DNA from: Hypoxylon rubiginosum
Taxonomy: Eukaryota > Ascomycota > Sordariomycetes > Xylariales > Hypoxylaceae
NCBI GenBank assembly: GCA_902806565.1
Contig: CADCXA010000035.1
Coordinates: 1 to 64,000, forward strand
Reading direction: 5' to 3'
Length of the DNA stretch: 64,000 bases
Made by a program: the position numbers and the translations under genes. The notes under the pieces are model-generated. The model ran no database searches and had not been told where the DNA came from. It saw nothing but the letters and a program-made list of their open reading frames with translations. Below are positions 1 through 15,110 of this stretch, piece after piece (position 1 is the stretch's first letter; each line of letters begins with the position of its first letter).

Positions 1-2271
1 ATATATAAAAAAATAAAAGTTAATATGTTTTATTAAAATTATTATAAATACCTTATTTATATTATAAAAAATATTATAATATTATTAATTATTAAAAATT
101 AATAAAATATTATAAACTTTATTTTTTTAATAAATAATTATTTTAAATATAATGTTTTTATTATAAATAATATTTTTATTGTTAGCGTTAATATTATTTT
201 TTATAATAATTAAAGAAAAAAAAAAGGAAAAATTAAAAAAAAAAAAAAAATAATTTACTTTAATTAATTAAAAATTATTTTAATATAATATTTTAGTTTT
301 TTAATTTCCTGTTTATTTTAAAGTAATCTATTAAAAAAATTTAATAAAAAATTTAAAAATAAATATTATATTAAATATAAATTATTTTTATATAAATAAC
401 CTTATTATAAATAATCTTATTATAAATAAATTAAACTAATAAAAGTAACTATAAAAACTTTTAAAAATTTTATAATATATATTATTTTAATATTTAACTT
501 ATAAAAAGCTTTTATTTTATTTAATTTTATTATAAATCTTTTAATTATATTTATATATTTAAAGTGTTTTATTTTATAAATAACTAGATATTTAACGTTT
601 ATTTATAATAATTAAACCTAGCTTTTTATTTATAAATAATTAAAATTAAAACGTTAATATTTCTTTAAAAAAACATCTTTTTTATCATTTAAATAATAAT
701 ATTATTAAGTTTATAAAAATTAAATTTTATAGTAAATAATATAGCTTATTTTTAACTATTAAAAATAAAAATACTAATAAATGTTTAAAAGGATGTTTTA
801 TTAGTTATAATTTAATAAAAGTTAAATCTTATAATAAATAAAATAGTTTATTTATAAATAATAAAAGTTAAAATATTTATATATTTTTATAAAAACGTTT
901 TACTAGCTGTTTTTTTATAAAAATTAAATCTTATAATAAAATAAAAAGCTTATTTAAAACCAGTAAAAATTAAAATTAAAATACCTAGTTATTTTTATAA
1001 AAATATTTTTTATATTATAATAAGAAAGGTAATATTAATAAAGTGTTAATTATTATTTATAATGTTATTATATAATTAATAATAATTAATAAAATATAGT
1101 TTTTTTTTTATTTAATAAATAATATTAAAGATTATTATATATAAGTTTTTATATTTTTTCTTTTTTATTAAAATGAAAATATTAATATAATAAATATAAA
1201 AAAAAGTAATATTATTTTATATTTATTATTATATAATATAAAAACACGTATTTATTTTATTAAAAATAAGATTAAATATAATAATATTTAACTTAAATTT
1301 ATTAATATTTAATATATTTTATAATTAATTATTAAGTATTTTTATTAAATTAATATATATTATTAAATTAATAATAATTTAGTTTTCTTTAATTTAATTA
1401 ATAAAATATTTATTAAAATCGTTATTTTTTAATTTTATAAAAAATTAAATAAGTAAAACTTTTTTATTATATATAATTTTAATAAATATACGTATAAATA
1501 TATTATTTTTATTAAGTTTTAATTATAATATATATATTATAATTTTATATACTGGTGATTTTAAGATAATATTAAATATTAATATAAAAAGTTTTTATAA
1601 ATTAAACTATGTTTTCCTAGTAATTTTATTAAAAAAAAAATATATGTTTAAATATAAGTAAATTTAAAACTTTTTTAATTAAACTTTAACTTATATAAAT
1701 ATAGTTATTAAATATTATATTTTAATAAGTTTTTTAAATAATAGGTTTTTTTATTATAATATTTATTTTTATATTTTTATTTTATTTTTTTTATTAATTA
1801 CTTACTTAACTTAAGTTATTATTTAATTTAAATCTTTTAAATATAGGTTTTTTAATTAATATTATTTCTTTAAATTTAATTATTTTTATTTTATAGTATA
1901 TTTTTAATAATAATTTTTTAAATTAATTATATATTTATTTAGTTTTTATAATAACGTTTAAAATTACTATTAATATATTATAATTATTTTTACCGAAAAG
2001 CTTATTATTAAAAATAATATTATTAAATTTAAGTTTTAATTATTAAAAAAAAATATTAAATATTTTATTTATATTAAATTTCTATATTTCTTTTATATAC
2101 TTAGTTTATTTTATAGTAAATTTAAAAGTTATAATATATTAAGAAAATAAAATATATTAAGAAGATAAAGATTTAATACTTTAAATTTTAATTATATTAT
2201 TAAATAATATAAAAAAAAGTTTATTATTAAATAATAAAATAAAAAAATAATTATTAAATAATAAAATAAAA

Positions 2272-2375
2272 AGTTTTTTATTAAACCTTAAATTAAATAC
2301 GTTATATTTAAATAAAATAAAGAGTTTTTTATTAAATTTTAAATTAGATATATTATATTTAAATAAAATAAATAA
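2272..2375. repeat. Tandem duplication, ~51-bp unit, in AT block
   Basis: Two adjacent copies both start with AGTTTTTTATTAAA and continue through TTAAATTA and TATATTTAAATAAAATAAA. The copies begin about 51 bp apart (near 2,272 and 2,323). They differ mainly by C/T and G/A transitions, as expected of a RIP-mutated duplication. Confidence 0.55.
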
Positions 2376-4628
2376 CTTTTTTTTAAATAATAATAAAATA
2401 ATACTTAATTTTTAGTTTAATTTAAATAATAATAATAAAAATAATATTATTAAAAAAAAACTTATTAATATAAAACTGGTTTTAGAGAAAATGTTGTTTT
2501 TAGATTATATATTAAATATTTTTATATTTAAAAAAAGGATAAAGTTAAGTTAATATTTTAAAATAATGTTAAATAATATAATATAAATATTTTAAATATT
2601 TAAAACACTATAAATTTAAGAAAATAAAATATATAATTTAATTAAATAAATTAAAATAAAATATTATAATATATTTTATATATATTAATATATATTAATA
2701 TAATAATATTTAATTTTTAACTTATATATTAAATTATTTATATTTTATAAAGTTTTTTTAATTTTTAAAATTAAAGTTTTATTATTAATTTAATTAATAA
2801 AAGTTTCTTTATAAAATATAAGTTAATTTTATTTAAATTATATAATTTTTTATTAAAAAATAAGCTAATTTTTTTTAGTTTTTTTATAATAAATAAACTA
2901 ATTTTATCTAGGTTATATAATTTTTTAATAAAAATAAGTTAAACTTTTTTAATATATTATATAGTTTTTTTAAAAAAGATAAATTATTTTTATCTTTTAA
3001 ATTATATAATTCTTTAAATAATAAATCTTTTTTTTATTATAAGGAAATTATAATTTAAAAAAATTTTATAACTAATAAAAAAACATTTTTATAAATATAA
3101 TTAAAATAAAATATATATTTATAGTTTTTTATATATTAAAGTTATAAAATACTAAAAAATACATAGATTTTTATACTTTAAATTAAAAATATAGCTTTTA
3201 AAAATAAAAATTAAATGTTTTTATAATAATAAAAAATATAATAAAAAATTTAAAAAGCTAGGTTAGTTAATAAAATAAGCGTGGTAGTTTATTTTATACT
3301 AATAATATAAAATAAAATAAAGAAAATAATAGTTAATTAAAATGTTATTAATATTAAAAAACTAGAGAAATATTTAAAAAAATCTTATAAAAGCTAAAAA
3401 AGGTTAATAAATATAATAAGATTTAATAAAAATAAAATTATATAATAAATTAATAATATAGTTAAATAATAAAACTTAAATATAAAATATTTAATAATTA
3501 TATAATGTTTTTTATTAATATAACTATAAAAAAAAAAAAGGAATACCTTAAAATTAAAAATAAAAGTAATTAACATTTATTAAAATTATAATTTTATTAA
3601 AAGTAGAAATTAAGTAATTAAATTTTTATTAATATATTTGTTTTTTTTATTATAATATTAATTGGTTAAAAATATTTATATTATTTTTTATATTAAAACT
3701 AAGAAAAATAAGATTAATTAATTTAAAAATATATAAAACCACGGATATATTAATATATATATCTTTTTTTTATAAACTTTTTTAATAATATTATATATTA
3801 ATAAAAACTTTATTTAAAAATAATAACTTTATTTTAAATATATATTTTTATATTATAATAATATGTTTATAATTATTAGATGTTTTTTAGATTTTTTATT
3901 TTTTATATAATTATAAAATAATTAGTTAATTCTTTTCTTTTTTTAAAAAGTAATTTATTTTATAATAATATTTAATATATTATATTATATATATAAAATC
4001 CTATATATAATAACGGTTTTTAGATTATATTTATATAATTAGTTAAATATTAAATGTTAATATATATTTTAAAAAAAAAAAAAATTTATAGATTATAAGA
4101 TTTTAACGGTAAAAAACAAGTGATTTTTATATTTTTTAAGTTATAAAAAAATATTTATTATATTTTTAATAATAAAAATAATTAATTAAATTAAAATAAA
4201 TATATAAAAAAATATAACCTTATTAAATTATATTTATATATTTATATTAAATTAAGTTACTAAATAAATATATAAAATATAATAAAAACCTTTTCTTTTT
4301 TTAATTAATATTATAAATTTTTTCCTTAAATATTTTATTTTAAATTAAACTTATATTTTTTTTATTTTATTTTTATAATAAATATTAATAATTAGTTAGA
4401 TTTTATTATTATAATAAATAATTATTAAGTTTTATTATAAAAGTTTATAAAATATATTAACTTATTTATTATATAATAAAATAATAAGATTTTAAATATA
4501 TTTTATATTATAAATAATTAAATATAAGTTTTAAATATATAAATATAAACTATAAATAACTAAATTTAAAATATAAATATATATAATATTTATTTAAAAT
4601 TATAATTAACTAATTAATAAATTTAAAG

Positions 4629-4710
4629 CTATAAATTATTATATTAAAATTATAAATTATTATTTTAAAATTATAAATATTTATATTAAAACTATAAATT
4701 ATTATATAAT
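4629..4710. repeat. Short AT tandem repeat, ~21-bp period, ~4 copies
   Basis: The core TATAAAT recurs near 4,630, 4,652, 4,672 and 4,693, each followed by TATT/ATTAAAA text, giving a period of about 21 bp. This may be simple-sequence drift in an AT-only region. Confidence 0.4.
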
Positions 4711-6504
4711 AAATAAGTTTTAAGTTTTAAATAATTATATTATAAATAAAATTATAATATTAAATAAATAAATAAATATACGCTTTAAAAAGTTAAAAAT
4801 ATAATTAATAATATTATAAGTAAAATAATATTTTTTATTAATAATAACTAGGTTTTAATATATAATATAAATAAAAATATAAATAATATAATATATTTAA
4901 TAAATAATAAAGTAAGTATATTTATTATTAATTTACTGTTTTTTTAAACGTTAAAAACTAATATTTTAATTAAAAACTTTTTATAAATAATATTAATAAT
5001 TAATAATTTAACTAATAAATATATATATATATATTATATTTATTAATATTAAAAATATTTATTATAAAAGCGGAATTTAACCATTTTTTTAAGTTATTAA
5101 ATTTAAATTCTTATAATATGTTTTTTATTAAATATAAAAAGTTTGTTTAAATATATAAAATAATTATCCTAGGTTTAAAATATATAGTTTAATTTATAAA
5201 AAAAAAAAAGGTATTTTTAAAAATACTTAAAAATTATAAAAATTATAAAAAGGTAATTTAAAATTTTATATTTTTTATAAATATTTATAAATAATAAATA
5301 AAGAATTTAAATAAATTAAAGAATATTTGTTTTATAGTTGTTATAAATAGTTTTATTTTAATATTATTTATATTATTTATTATATTATTTTATATAATTC
5401 CGTATATTATTTTTTATATTATTTTTTATATATTTATATATAATTTTTAATATAGTTTTTTAGCTATTTTTATTATTTTAATATTAAGTAAATTATATTT
5501 TAAGTGTTTAAATAAATTAAATAAATTTATATTTTTTTAATAAAAAATATAATAAAAAAAGTCTAAAAAATAAAATAAAATAAAAATAAAGTTATAATAT
5601 TTTAAGTAATTAACTATATAACTTATTTATATAAATATAAATTAAAAGTTAATTTTTAATAAGCTTTTATTAATAACTTTATAATTAAGCCCCGGCTTTA
5701 ATTAGTTATTTATTTTTAGTTTTTTTATATTTAATTTTCTTATTTTTAATTATTTTATTTTTAATTTTATTATTTTTATTATATTTATTACCACCGTTTT
5801 TATTACTATTGTTTCTACTATTATTTTTATTATATTTGACTTAAATAAATACTATATAAATTAATTTAGATTTTTAATTTTTAAAGTTAATTAATATTTA
5901 TTAATATAGTTATTTTTTTTTATTTTAAATTAAAACATTATATAATAATTTATCGTTATAATATAAATTTTATATAAATAAAACTAACAGTTTTATAAAA
6001 CTAATATACTTTATATTATTATATAATAAATAAAATGGTTTATTAGATTAAAAAAAATATATTTTAATTATTAATATTTAAAAATTTAATAAATATATAT
6101 AAATATAAACTGGTAATTTTTTTTTATATTATATTTTTATATATAAATAAAATAATTATACTAAAAAAAAGCTTGGTATTTAATATTATTAAATGTTATA
6201 TTTATAATTTAAAGTTAAATTATATTATAAATTATTATTAATTTAATTAATTAATTTAAAAAAGTTTTTATATTAATTCGGTTTTTTAATATAATATAAA
6301 CTTTATATTTAACTATAAAATAATTATTTATAATTAAATTAATAAGTTTAATAAGCGGTTAAATAGTTTTATATTTTTAAGTAAGTTTTTTATAAAATTA
6401 TAAGCGATTAATTAATATAAGTGTTTTAAAAAAAGATTTTTTAATAGATAAATTTTTAATAAAAATATTTAATTTTATATTTTGTTTTTTTATTAATTAT
6501 AAAT

Positions 6505-6640
6505 AAATAGATATTTTTTCCTTTTTTATTTTTTTTTTATTTTTTTTTTATTTTATTTTTATTTATTTTTTTACCTTTTTTTTTATTTTTTTCTTTATTT
6601 TTTTTTTATTTCTTTTTTTACTTTTTTTTTATTTTTTTTA
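6505..6640. repeat. Poly-T/pyrimidine tract
   Basis: About 130 bp in which the plus strand is nearly all T, with scattered A and C (runs of TTTTTTTTATT). A shorter tract of the same type, built of TTTTTTTTTATT-like units, lies at 7,878-7,917. Low-complexity sequence. Confidence 0.6.
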
Positions 6641-8700
6641 CTTACTTATAAGTTTGTTAATAATATAAAACTAATAATAAAATAAGGGTTTTTTTTTAAT
6701 AAAAAAATAATATAAGTGGTAATTTTAATATAAAAAACTTTTAATATTTTTATTTATTTTAAAAAACTTATTTTATTTTTAGTAAAAATAAGTTTAAAAT
6801 TAATAACTATATAATAACTTATTTTAAAGTTTTTTACTTTTTTTTATATATTATTATATAAGCTTTAAAATTTTTTTTTTTTATATTTATTATTTTAAAC
6901 TAAAATATTATATTTTTATCATAAAAATTATTAAATATTATTAATTTATAATTAAAAAGTTTTATTATATAAAAGTGTTTTTTAATTTAAATTTAAAAGT
7001 GTTAAATAAATTAAAAATACCTAGCTTTTTAAAAATAAAAAAGTAATTTAAAATTAAGTTTATAATAAATATTTTTATAAAATTAATAATATATAAATTA
7101 ATTATTATTTTTAAAAGAAATTTAAACTTAATATTTTATTAAAATCTATATATTAATTAAATAAAAGATTATATAAATCGTATAAATTTACTATTAATTA
7201 TTTTATAAACTGGTATATATAATATTTTATTATTAGTTTTTATAATAAAAAAAATATAAAAAACAATTTTTATTTATAAAGTTATTTAACTTTAAAACCG
7301 GTTATATATTAAATGTTTTATTTTTTTATATATAGTTATTTTTTTTTTAAAACGTTAAATACGTATATAATATTTTTATTAATAATATTAAAATTTTTAA
7401 AATAGTTATATTATAATATATTTTTATTTAATATATTTTTAATTGGTATATTTTAAATTATTTTATTTTTTTATAAGTTAATAAAAAGTTATATAAATAT
7501 ATTTAAACTTATTATATAAGTTATATTATTTATATTATTTATAATATAAAAAATAATAAATATATTAAATTAAATATTAAATATAATATATTATTTATAT
7601 TTTCTTTTCTATTAATTAATAATTATAATATAAAATTATAAATAATAATATAAACATATTAAATAAAAGTTTTTATTAAAAAATTTATAAATATTTTTAT
7701 AAAAATAATTTAATTAATATTTATATTTATTAAATATTATTTATTAATTATTTTTTAAATAATAATTTTAATATAAAAATATTATAAAAAGTAAAAGTAT
7801 TAAGGTTATTATAAATAAGAATATAATATAAAAATGTTAGTAATTAATTAAAAGGATTTAATAAAAATAATAACTATTTTTTTTTATTTTTTTTTATTTT
7901 TTTTTATTTTTTTTTATAAATAGTTTTTTATTATAATTAAGAAATAACTAAGTTATTTATATTATATAATAATTTATTAAGTTATATATTTTTATTTATA
8001 AAATTATTATATTAAAAATAAAAAGTTATATATATTTAAAATTAAAAAAGTAAAGTTAAAAAATTAATAGTTAATAGTTTTATTTATTTTAATTAATTAT
8101 ATTTTATTAATTATTTAAATAAGGATATTTTTTTTAAATATAAAATTATTATATAATGTTTTATTATTTTAATAAGTTAATAATAATATATATAATATAT
8201 TAATATTTAAATAACTTTTAAAATAAATTAAATATAAATTAAAAAATATATAAAAACTTAATATATAAAAACTAATATATATAATTATAATTAATTAAAA
8301 ATAAATAACTTAATTAAATAAGTTTAAAAATAATATTAAAGAATTTATAAAAAAGGTTTTTTATTATTAAAAAAAAGTGGTAATTTAGTTTAAATTATTA
8401 ATAAAAATTTTATTTTTATTATAATAAAAAATATGTTTTTATTTTAAGTTATTAAAAAAATTTTTATTTATATTATAATAAGTGGTAAATTTTTAGTTTA
8501 TAATTTTTTAAATAAAAAGTTTTTAATAATTTATATTAAAATAAGTTATTTATTATAATTAAAAATATAAATAAATATTTTAATATTAAATATATATTAA
8601 AAATACTTTTTTTAATATAATTAAAAATGGTTTATTATATTAATTTATTAGGATTTAAAAAATTCCTTTTTATTATATAATAATAATTAATAAAATATTA

Positions 8701-8841
8701 AAGTTAAGTTTTTAAAGCCTTAGTTATAACCTCGGCTATAAAATTTATAATATATATAATAAATTATACGTTTTATATTAACTTAGATTTTTATTTTATT
8801 TTTATTATATTATTTAAAGTTTTTTATTTTTAAACCGTAAT
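8701..8841. repeat. 141-bp dispersed repeat, copy 1
   Basis: This stretch matches 9,690-9,830 at a constant offset of 989 bp along its whole length. Both contain TTATAACCTCGG, then the same AACTTAGATTTTTATTTT stretch and TTTAAAGTTTTTTATTTTTAAA. Most visible differences are transitions (GCCTTAG versus ACCTTAA, CGGCTATA versus CGGTTATA, AACCGTAA versus AATTGTAA), which fits RIP acting separately on two copies of one element. Confidence 0.8.
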
Positions 8842-9689
8842 ATTTAATGCTTTTTATTTAAATTAACTTATTATTTTTTATATTATATAATTAATTTGTT
8901 TTTATTTTTAATAAAAAAAAGTTTTAATAATAAATTAATTAAAATACTTTTATTATAAAATATATAACTTTTTTATATTTTAAAATAATAAATATTTTAA
9001 TAAAAAAATTTAATTCTTAAAATTAAAGTTAAAAACTTAAAATTAATAACATATTAATATAAATATTATAATTATTATATTAATAAAATTAACTTATTTT
9101 TTTATTAATAAATTATTAACGTTATTATATTTTTTATTTATTAATATATAAATCTTTATAAATTTTTATAAAATTTTATATTAATATATTTATAAAGTAA
9201 GTTTATTAATAAATGTTTTAATAATTTATTAATATTAATAACTAATTTTTTTATTAAACTTATTATTATATTTAAATAGTTTTAATTTATAAATATATAT
9301 ATAACTTTAAAATATATAAATTTATAAATATATTTATATGGTTTTTTAGCTTTTTTTTTTCTTTTTTTAATCTCCGATATATATAAAATAAACAATATAA
9401 TATAAATTTATTAAACGATTAAAATTTATATATATATATAAAATATTAAAAAAAGATTTAAAATTTAATTATAAAATAATAATAAAAATTATTTATATTA
9501 TATATATTTAAAGCTTATATAATTACTTATATAATTATAACCGCTTTATATAATATTATATATTGATTTTTTTATATAAAAATTACCGTGGCCGGACCTT
9601 TTTTATAAAATAATAAAAAAGGTTATTTTTATAATATTTTTTAATATATTAACTTTTTATTAAAATTTAAAATTAAAAAAAAGATATTA

Positions 9690-9830
9690 AAGTTAGGTTT
9701 TTAAAACCTTAATTATAACCTCGGTTATAAAATTCACGATATATATAATAAACTTTATATTTTATACTAACTTAGATTTTTATTTTATTTTTATTATATT
9801 ATTTAAAGTTTTTTATTTTTAAATTGTAAT
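9690..9830. repeat. 141-bp dispersed repeat, copy 2
   Basis: Second copy of the element at 8,701-8,841, in the same orientation. It is the more T-rich copy at the end (AATTGTAA) but keeps CACG where copy 1 has TATA. The intervening 850 bp show no obvious duplication. The pair could be the two LTRs of a small, decayed retroelement or simply a dispersed repeat. Confidence 0.8.
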
Positions 9831-10639
9831 ATAAAAATATTTAATATATTATTTTTTAAATTTTAAAGTTTTATTAAAAACTTTAAATATAATTTTTAAA
9901 AGTTATAAAATAATAAAATGGTAATAAAAGTTTATTATTTTAATTTCTTAAAAAGTTAATAATAAATAAATTTATTTAAATTAATAAAAGAATTTAAATT
10001 AATTTATAATAATATTAAAAAACTATTTTATATATTTAATTATAAAATTAATATTAATAAAAAACTTATTAATATAAAATAAAAACTTATTTATATTTTT
10101 TATTTAGTTTTTTAAGTTAGTTAAATTTATAGATTTAACGTATATTAAAAATGTTTTTATTTTATTTTATAGATATTAAAACTAATTATTTAAAAACATT
10201 AATTTATTAATTAAATTTAATAAATTATTAAGGAAATTTTTTATAATTAATTTTATATGTTTAGTTATTTATTTTTTTAAATTATTTAATAAAATATATT
10301 TTATTATATTATTAATATTAATATAAAGATTTTTTAATATTAAAAACTTTATTAAAAAAGTGTTTTATAGATATTATATATTATTTAAAGTTTAAAATAA
10401 GATTTAATAGTTATTATTTATATAATTATTTATTATATTTATTATAATAATTTAATTAATATAAAAAAAAAATAAAATTAATTAAAACTTAAGATTTTTT
10501 TAAAGTTTTATATTTATAAAAAATAAAAAGTAATTTATAAAGAAAAATAAATAATAATACATAATATATAAAATAAATTAAAATAAGTAAGGTTTTTTAA
10601 TAAAATAATTAATAAATTAACTTATATATAATTTAATAT

Positions 10640-11745
10640 TATTAATATATAACTAATATTTTATATTTAAAATATTTAAAGTTTAAATATTAATATATTA
10701 TTTTTTATTATTTTTTAGTTATATAAAAACTAAATTACTTAATAATATTAATAAGATTATTTATTTTAAGATAAAATTTATTAAAGATTTTAATAAAAGT
10801 GTAATATTTATATTAATATATAAATTTTTTAATAATATTTATTTAAATATAATTATAATTTTAATAAATTTAAAAAGATTATTATTTAATAATATCGTTA
10901 AAATTAATTAACTAAAATTTAAATCCTTTAAAAGTTTTAATAAAAATATAATATTTATATAATTTTATAGATTTTTAAGTTATATTTAAATAAAAATAAT
11001 TTTAGTGAATATAAAAAGATTTTTACCTAATAATATTAAAAGAAAAAGCTATTTAAACTTAATATTATTTAAAGATTTAAATAAAAATATAATATTTATA
11101 TTAACTTATAAATTTTTAATTAACATTTAAATAAATATAATTTTATTAAATTTTAATTTATTTTTACTTAATAATATTAAAAGAATTAACTATTTAAGGA
11201 TATAATTTTTTAGAAATTATAATAAGAATATAATATTTTTACTAGCTAAAAAATCTTAAAATAATATTTAATTAAATATAACCTAAATTAAATTAAAAAT
11301 ATTTTTATTTAATAATACCAGGAGAATTAATTCCTTAAAAATATAATCCTTTAAAAATTATAATAAAACTATAATATTTATATTAATTAAAAAACCTTAA
11401 AATAATATTTAATTAAATATTACCTTAATTAATAAAAAAAGATTTTTATTTATTAATATAAAAAAAACTAACTATTTAAAATTATAATTTTTTAAAAACT
11501 TTATAAAGATTATTATATTTATATTATTTTATAAATTTTTTATTAATATTTAACTTAATATAATTTTATTAAATTTAAAAAGATTATTATTTAATAATAT
11601 TAAAAAGATTAATTATTTTATTAAAACATTATTAAAAAACTTTAATAAAAATATAATATTTATATAAACATATAAACTTTTTAATAGTATTTAAACTAAT
11701 AAAAACTTAATAAAAATAAAATTAATATTAATAATATCTAGGTAA
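10640..11745. repeat. Diverged tandem array, ~141-bp unit, ~8 copies
   Basis: The anchor TAATATTTA, or a one-step variant, recurs at about 10,654, 10,802, 10,949, 11,090, 11,231, 11,372, 11,513 and 11,654. Spacing is 148, 147, then five intervals of 141. Each unit also carries a TTAATAATATTAAAA(A)GA(A)TTAA-like block and a preceding AATATTTAA block at matching positions. The constant period despite heavy sequence decay shows a true tandem repeat (satellite, or a former repeat-protein gene, since 141 is 47 codons) mutated by RIP. Confidence 0.8.
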
Positions 11746-14700
11746 ATATATTTACGTTTTTTAAAATAAAGTTACCTTATTTTAAAATTATTAATTATTT
11801 AATATAAAAATATCTTAATATTAATTTAATATTATATTTTTTTTAATATAAATTAATATAATAAAATATAATATAATATAATTTAATAAAATATAAAAAA
11901 GATATAAAAAAATAAATATAAAATTATTTCTTTTATATAAATTTTTATAATAAAACCATTTTTAATTATTTATAACTTACTAAAAAAGTGAATATAAATT
12001 ATACCTTTTTTATTAAAATTTATTTAAAAAATAATATAAAATAAAAAATTATTAATCCAGTTAAATATAAATAATATAAAAATAATATAATTAAGTTTTA
12101 TTATAATTATAAGTTTAAATTAAATATATTAATAAATATAAAAAAAGATTTAATATATAAATTAGAATATATAATTATAAAATAACTTATTTTTAAAAGT
12201 ATAATTTAATTTAAATATATTTAAATATATTTGGAAATTATAAATTATTAATATAATTAAAAAAAAGTTCGCCGTAATAAAAAGCGGAGATTTCTTTTAA
12301 TTCTAAGATTAAATTAATTATAAAATATAAATAAATATTAGAAATTTTATTTTATTAAATTTAAAATTTACACAGCTATTAATATTTATTTTTATAAAAT
12401 TATATAATATAATATTAATAGATTTAATAGTTTATTTATAAATATAATTAATTAATATTTTAAAATAATTATTATATTAAAATTTTAACCTTAAATAACT
12501 TATATAAATTATAAAATTAAAATTTCTTTTATAACTTAAATATAATATTAATTAGTTATATAAACTAGGTTTTAAATAATTATATAGTTTATAAATAAAA
12601 TAAAAATAACATATTTATAAAATATATATATTTTAAAATTATATAAGTTTTATATAAATTAATATAATATAAAAATTAAATAATAATAATTTTTTTTTAA
12701 ATTTATATAACTAATTATTAGATTATAAATAAATTAATATTTATATTATTAAATATTAATATTAATATTATATTATTAATAATATTTTAAAAGTTTATAT
12801 AATTTAAATTTATTTAAAAAGTATTAATTTTATATTTAAATTATAATATATATTATTTTTAAAAACTTATTATAATAAAAAATAATTTAATATATTTATT
12901 TATAAAATATTTATATTATTAAATAATAAGAAAGTAAAATTACAAGTTATATTAATAAACTTTAAATAAATTTAAATAATATAAAAGTAAAGAATTATAT
13001 TATAAATTTAATTTTTAATTTTTTACTATTAAAATTAACATATTAATTAAAAAGATTAATATATAAATATAATTTTAATAATTTCCTAACCTTAAAAATA
13101 TAATGGATTTATAATAAATAGTTAATATAATATTTATTAAAGTTTATTAAAAATAAAAATTATTTATATTTTAATAGATATATTAGTTTAAAAAATTACT
13201 TAAAATAATATAAAAAAAATAAAAAAAAGCCGGTATTAATATTTAATAAATTTTTTTATAACAGGATAATATAATATATAGCTTAATTAAATAAAATAAA
13301 AGAATAAATAAAAATAAAATAAATATAATTATATAGTTATTTATTAAATATCTTAAAAATAAAAATAAAAATTTAAAAAATTTTAGAAATTTATAAATTA
13401 TTTTTTATAATAATTATAAATTATTTATCTTTTAAGTATATACTTATAATATAAAGCTGTTAAAATAATAAAAACAGTTATTTTAATTATTAATTATTTT
13501 TTATTTAAATAAATATTTATTTAATTTACTAGGTATTATTTTATTATTTAAAATACTAGTACCTAGATATATATTTAAATAAATAAGTATTAAATAAATA
13601 AATATTAAATAATAAGAATTATTATTTTTATTTATTAAAAGTTTTAATTTTATTAATTTTTTAAAACTTATATAATTTTTTTTAATTTATTATAATAAAA
13701 GTTCTTTTTTATATTATATTTAATATTATAATAAATAAAAATAATCTAGTTTTTATAAATCTTTTTAAAGGTATATTATATATAAAATTATAATTAGATT
13801 ATTTATTTTAAATTATAAAAAAAAAATCTTATTTTAAATATATTTTAAATATTTTATAAATTAAACTATAAAAACATATATAATAATAATTTAACTATTT
13901 TTATAAACTTTTTTTAATAAGTTTATATTTAATATATAAAATTTAAAATGTTATATAAGTTATTATTAATTTATTTTTTATAATAATTTATATTAATTTT
14001 TTTAAAATTAAAGTTTTTTAAATATTAATTACTATAATATTAATATATAAATTTAAAAGCTTTTTATATTTATTAAAATTAAGGTTTTATTATAAAAACC
14101 TAGCTTTTATTATTTAAAAAATTATAGTTTTTAAAATAATAATATTAAATATTTATATTATTAAAAATATTAAAAATAAATATAATAAGTTTTTTTATTT
14201 ATTATTTTTATATATATAAAAACATTTATAGTTATTAAGTTTATTATTTTTTATATAATAATATTTTAGTTTTTTTTATTATTTAAATAGTTTTATAATA
14301 TTAATATTTTTATTAATAAAATATCTTATAATAATATTTTATATAATATTTAATATTTTTTTTTATCTAGTACTTATTTAAATAAAAAATAAATTAAATA
14401 TAAATAATATTTATTTATAATAATTATTTTATTTATATTTATAAGTTTATATTTTAAGGTTTTAAACTTTTATAATTAATTATTTTTAAATAAATTTTTA
14501 AAATTATAATAAAAACTTTAACTTATTTTAACTAATAAATAATATAAATTATAAAAAAAAGCTAATTAATTTTTTAATATATAGTTTTTAAATTTAATTA
14601 TATATATATATAAAACTTATTATTTAAATAATAAAACTTTAAATTAAAAAATTATTATATTATTTTAATATTAAAATTTTATATATAAATAAACCTAGTT

Positions 14701-14994
14701 TTTATTTTTCTTAATATTAATAAGTTAAGCTTTTTATTTAAATTATAAAAATTATATATTTTTTATTTAAATTTTAAAAATAATAAATAAGTTTATAGTT
14801 TTATTTAAATAATAAAAATTTAAAAAATTTTAATATATAATAATTAAAATATTAAAATTAAAATAAATAAAAAAATTATTATTTAATATATAATAAGTTA
14901 TATTATTAAAACTATTAATTTAATTAAAAATTTTAAAAATTTTTAATATAATATTTTATATATTTTATAATATAAAAACCTTAATTTAATTATA

Positions 14995-15110
14995 ATTTAA
15001 ATATAATTTAATAATAATTTAATTATAATTAATAATAATTTAATTATAATTTAATAATAATTTAATTATAATTTAATAATAATTTAATAATAATTTTATA
15101 ATAATTTAAA
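14995..15110. repeat. AT microsatellite (TAATTTAATTATAATTTAATAA-like)
   Basis: TAATTTAATTATAATTTAATAATAAT-type text repeats about five times within 115 bp. Low-complexity repeat inside the AT block. Confidence 0.6.

Noticed and set aside
3394..3576. 60-codon frame inside the AT block
   Set aside because: It is made almost only of F, I, Y, L, N and K codons expected from random AT sequence and has no motif.
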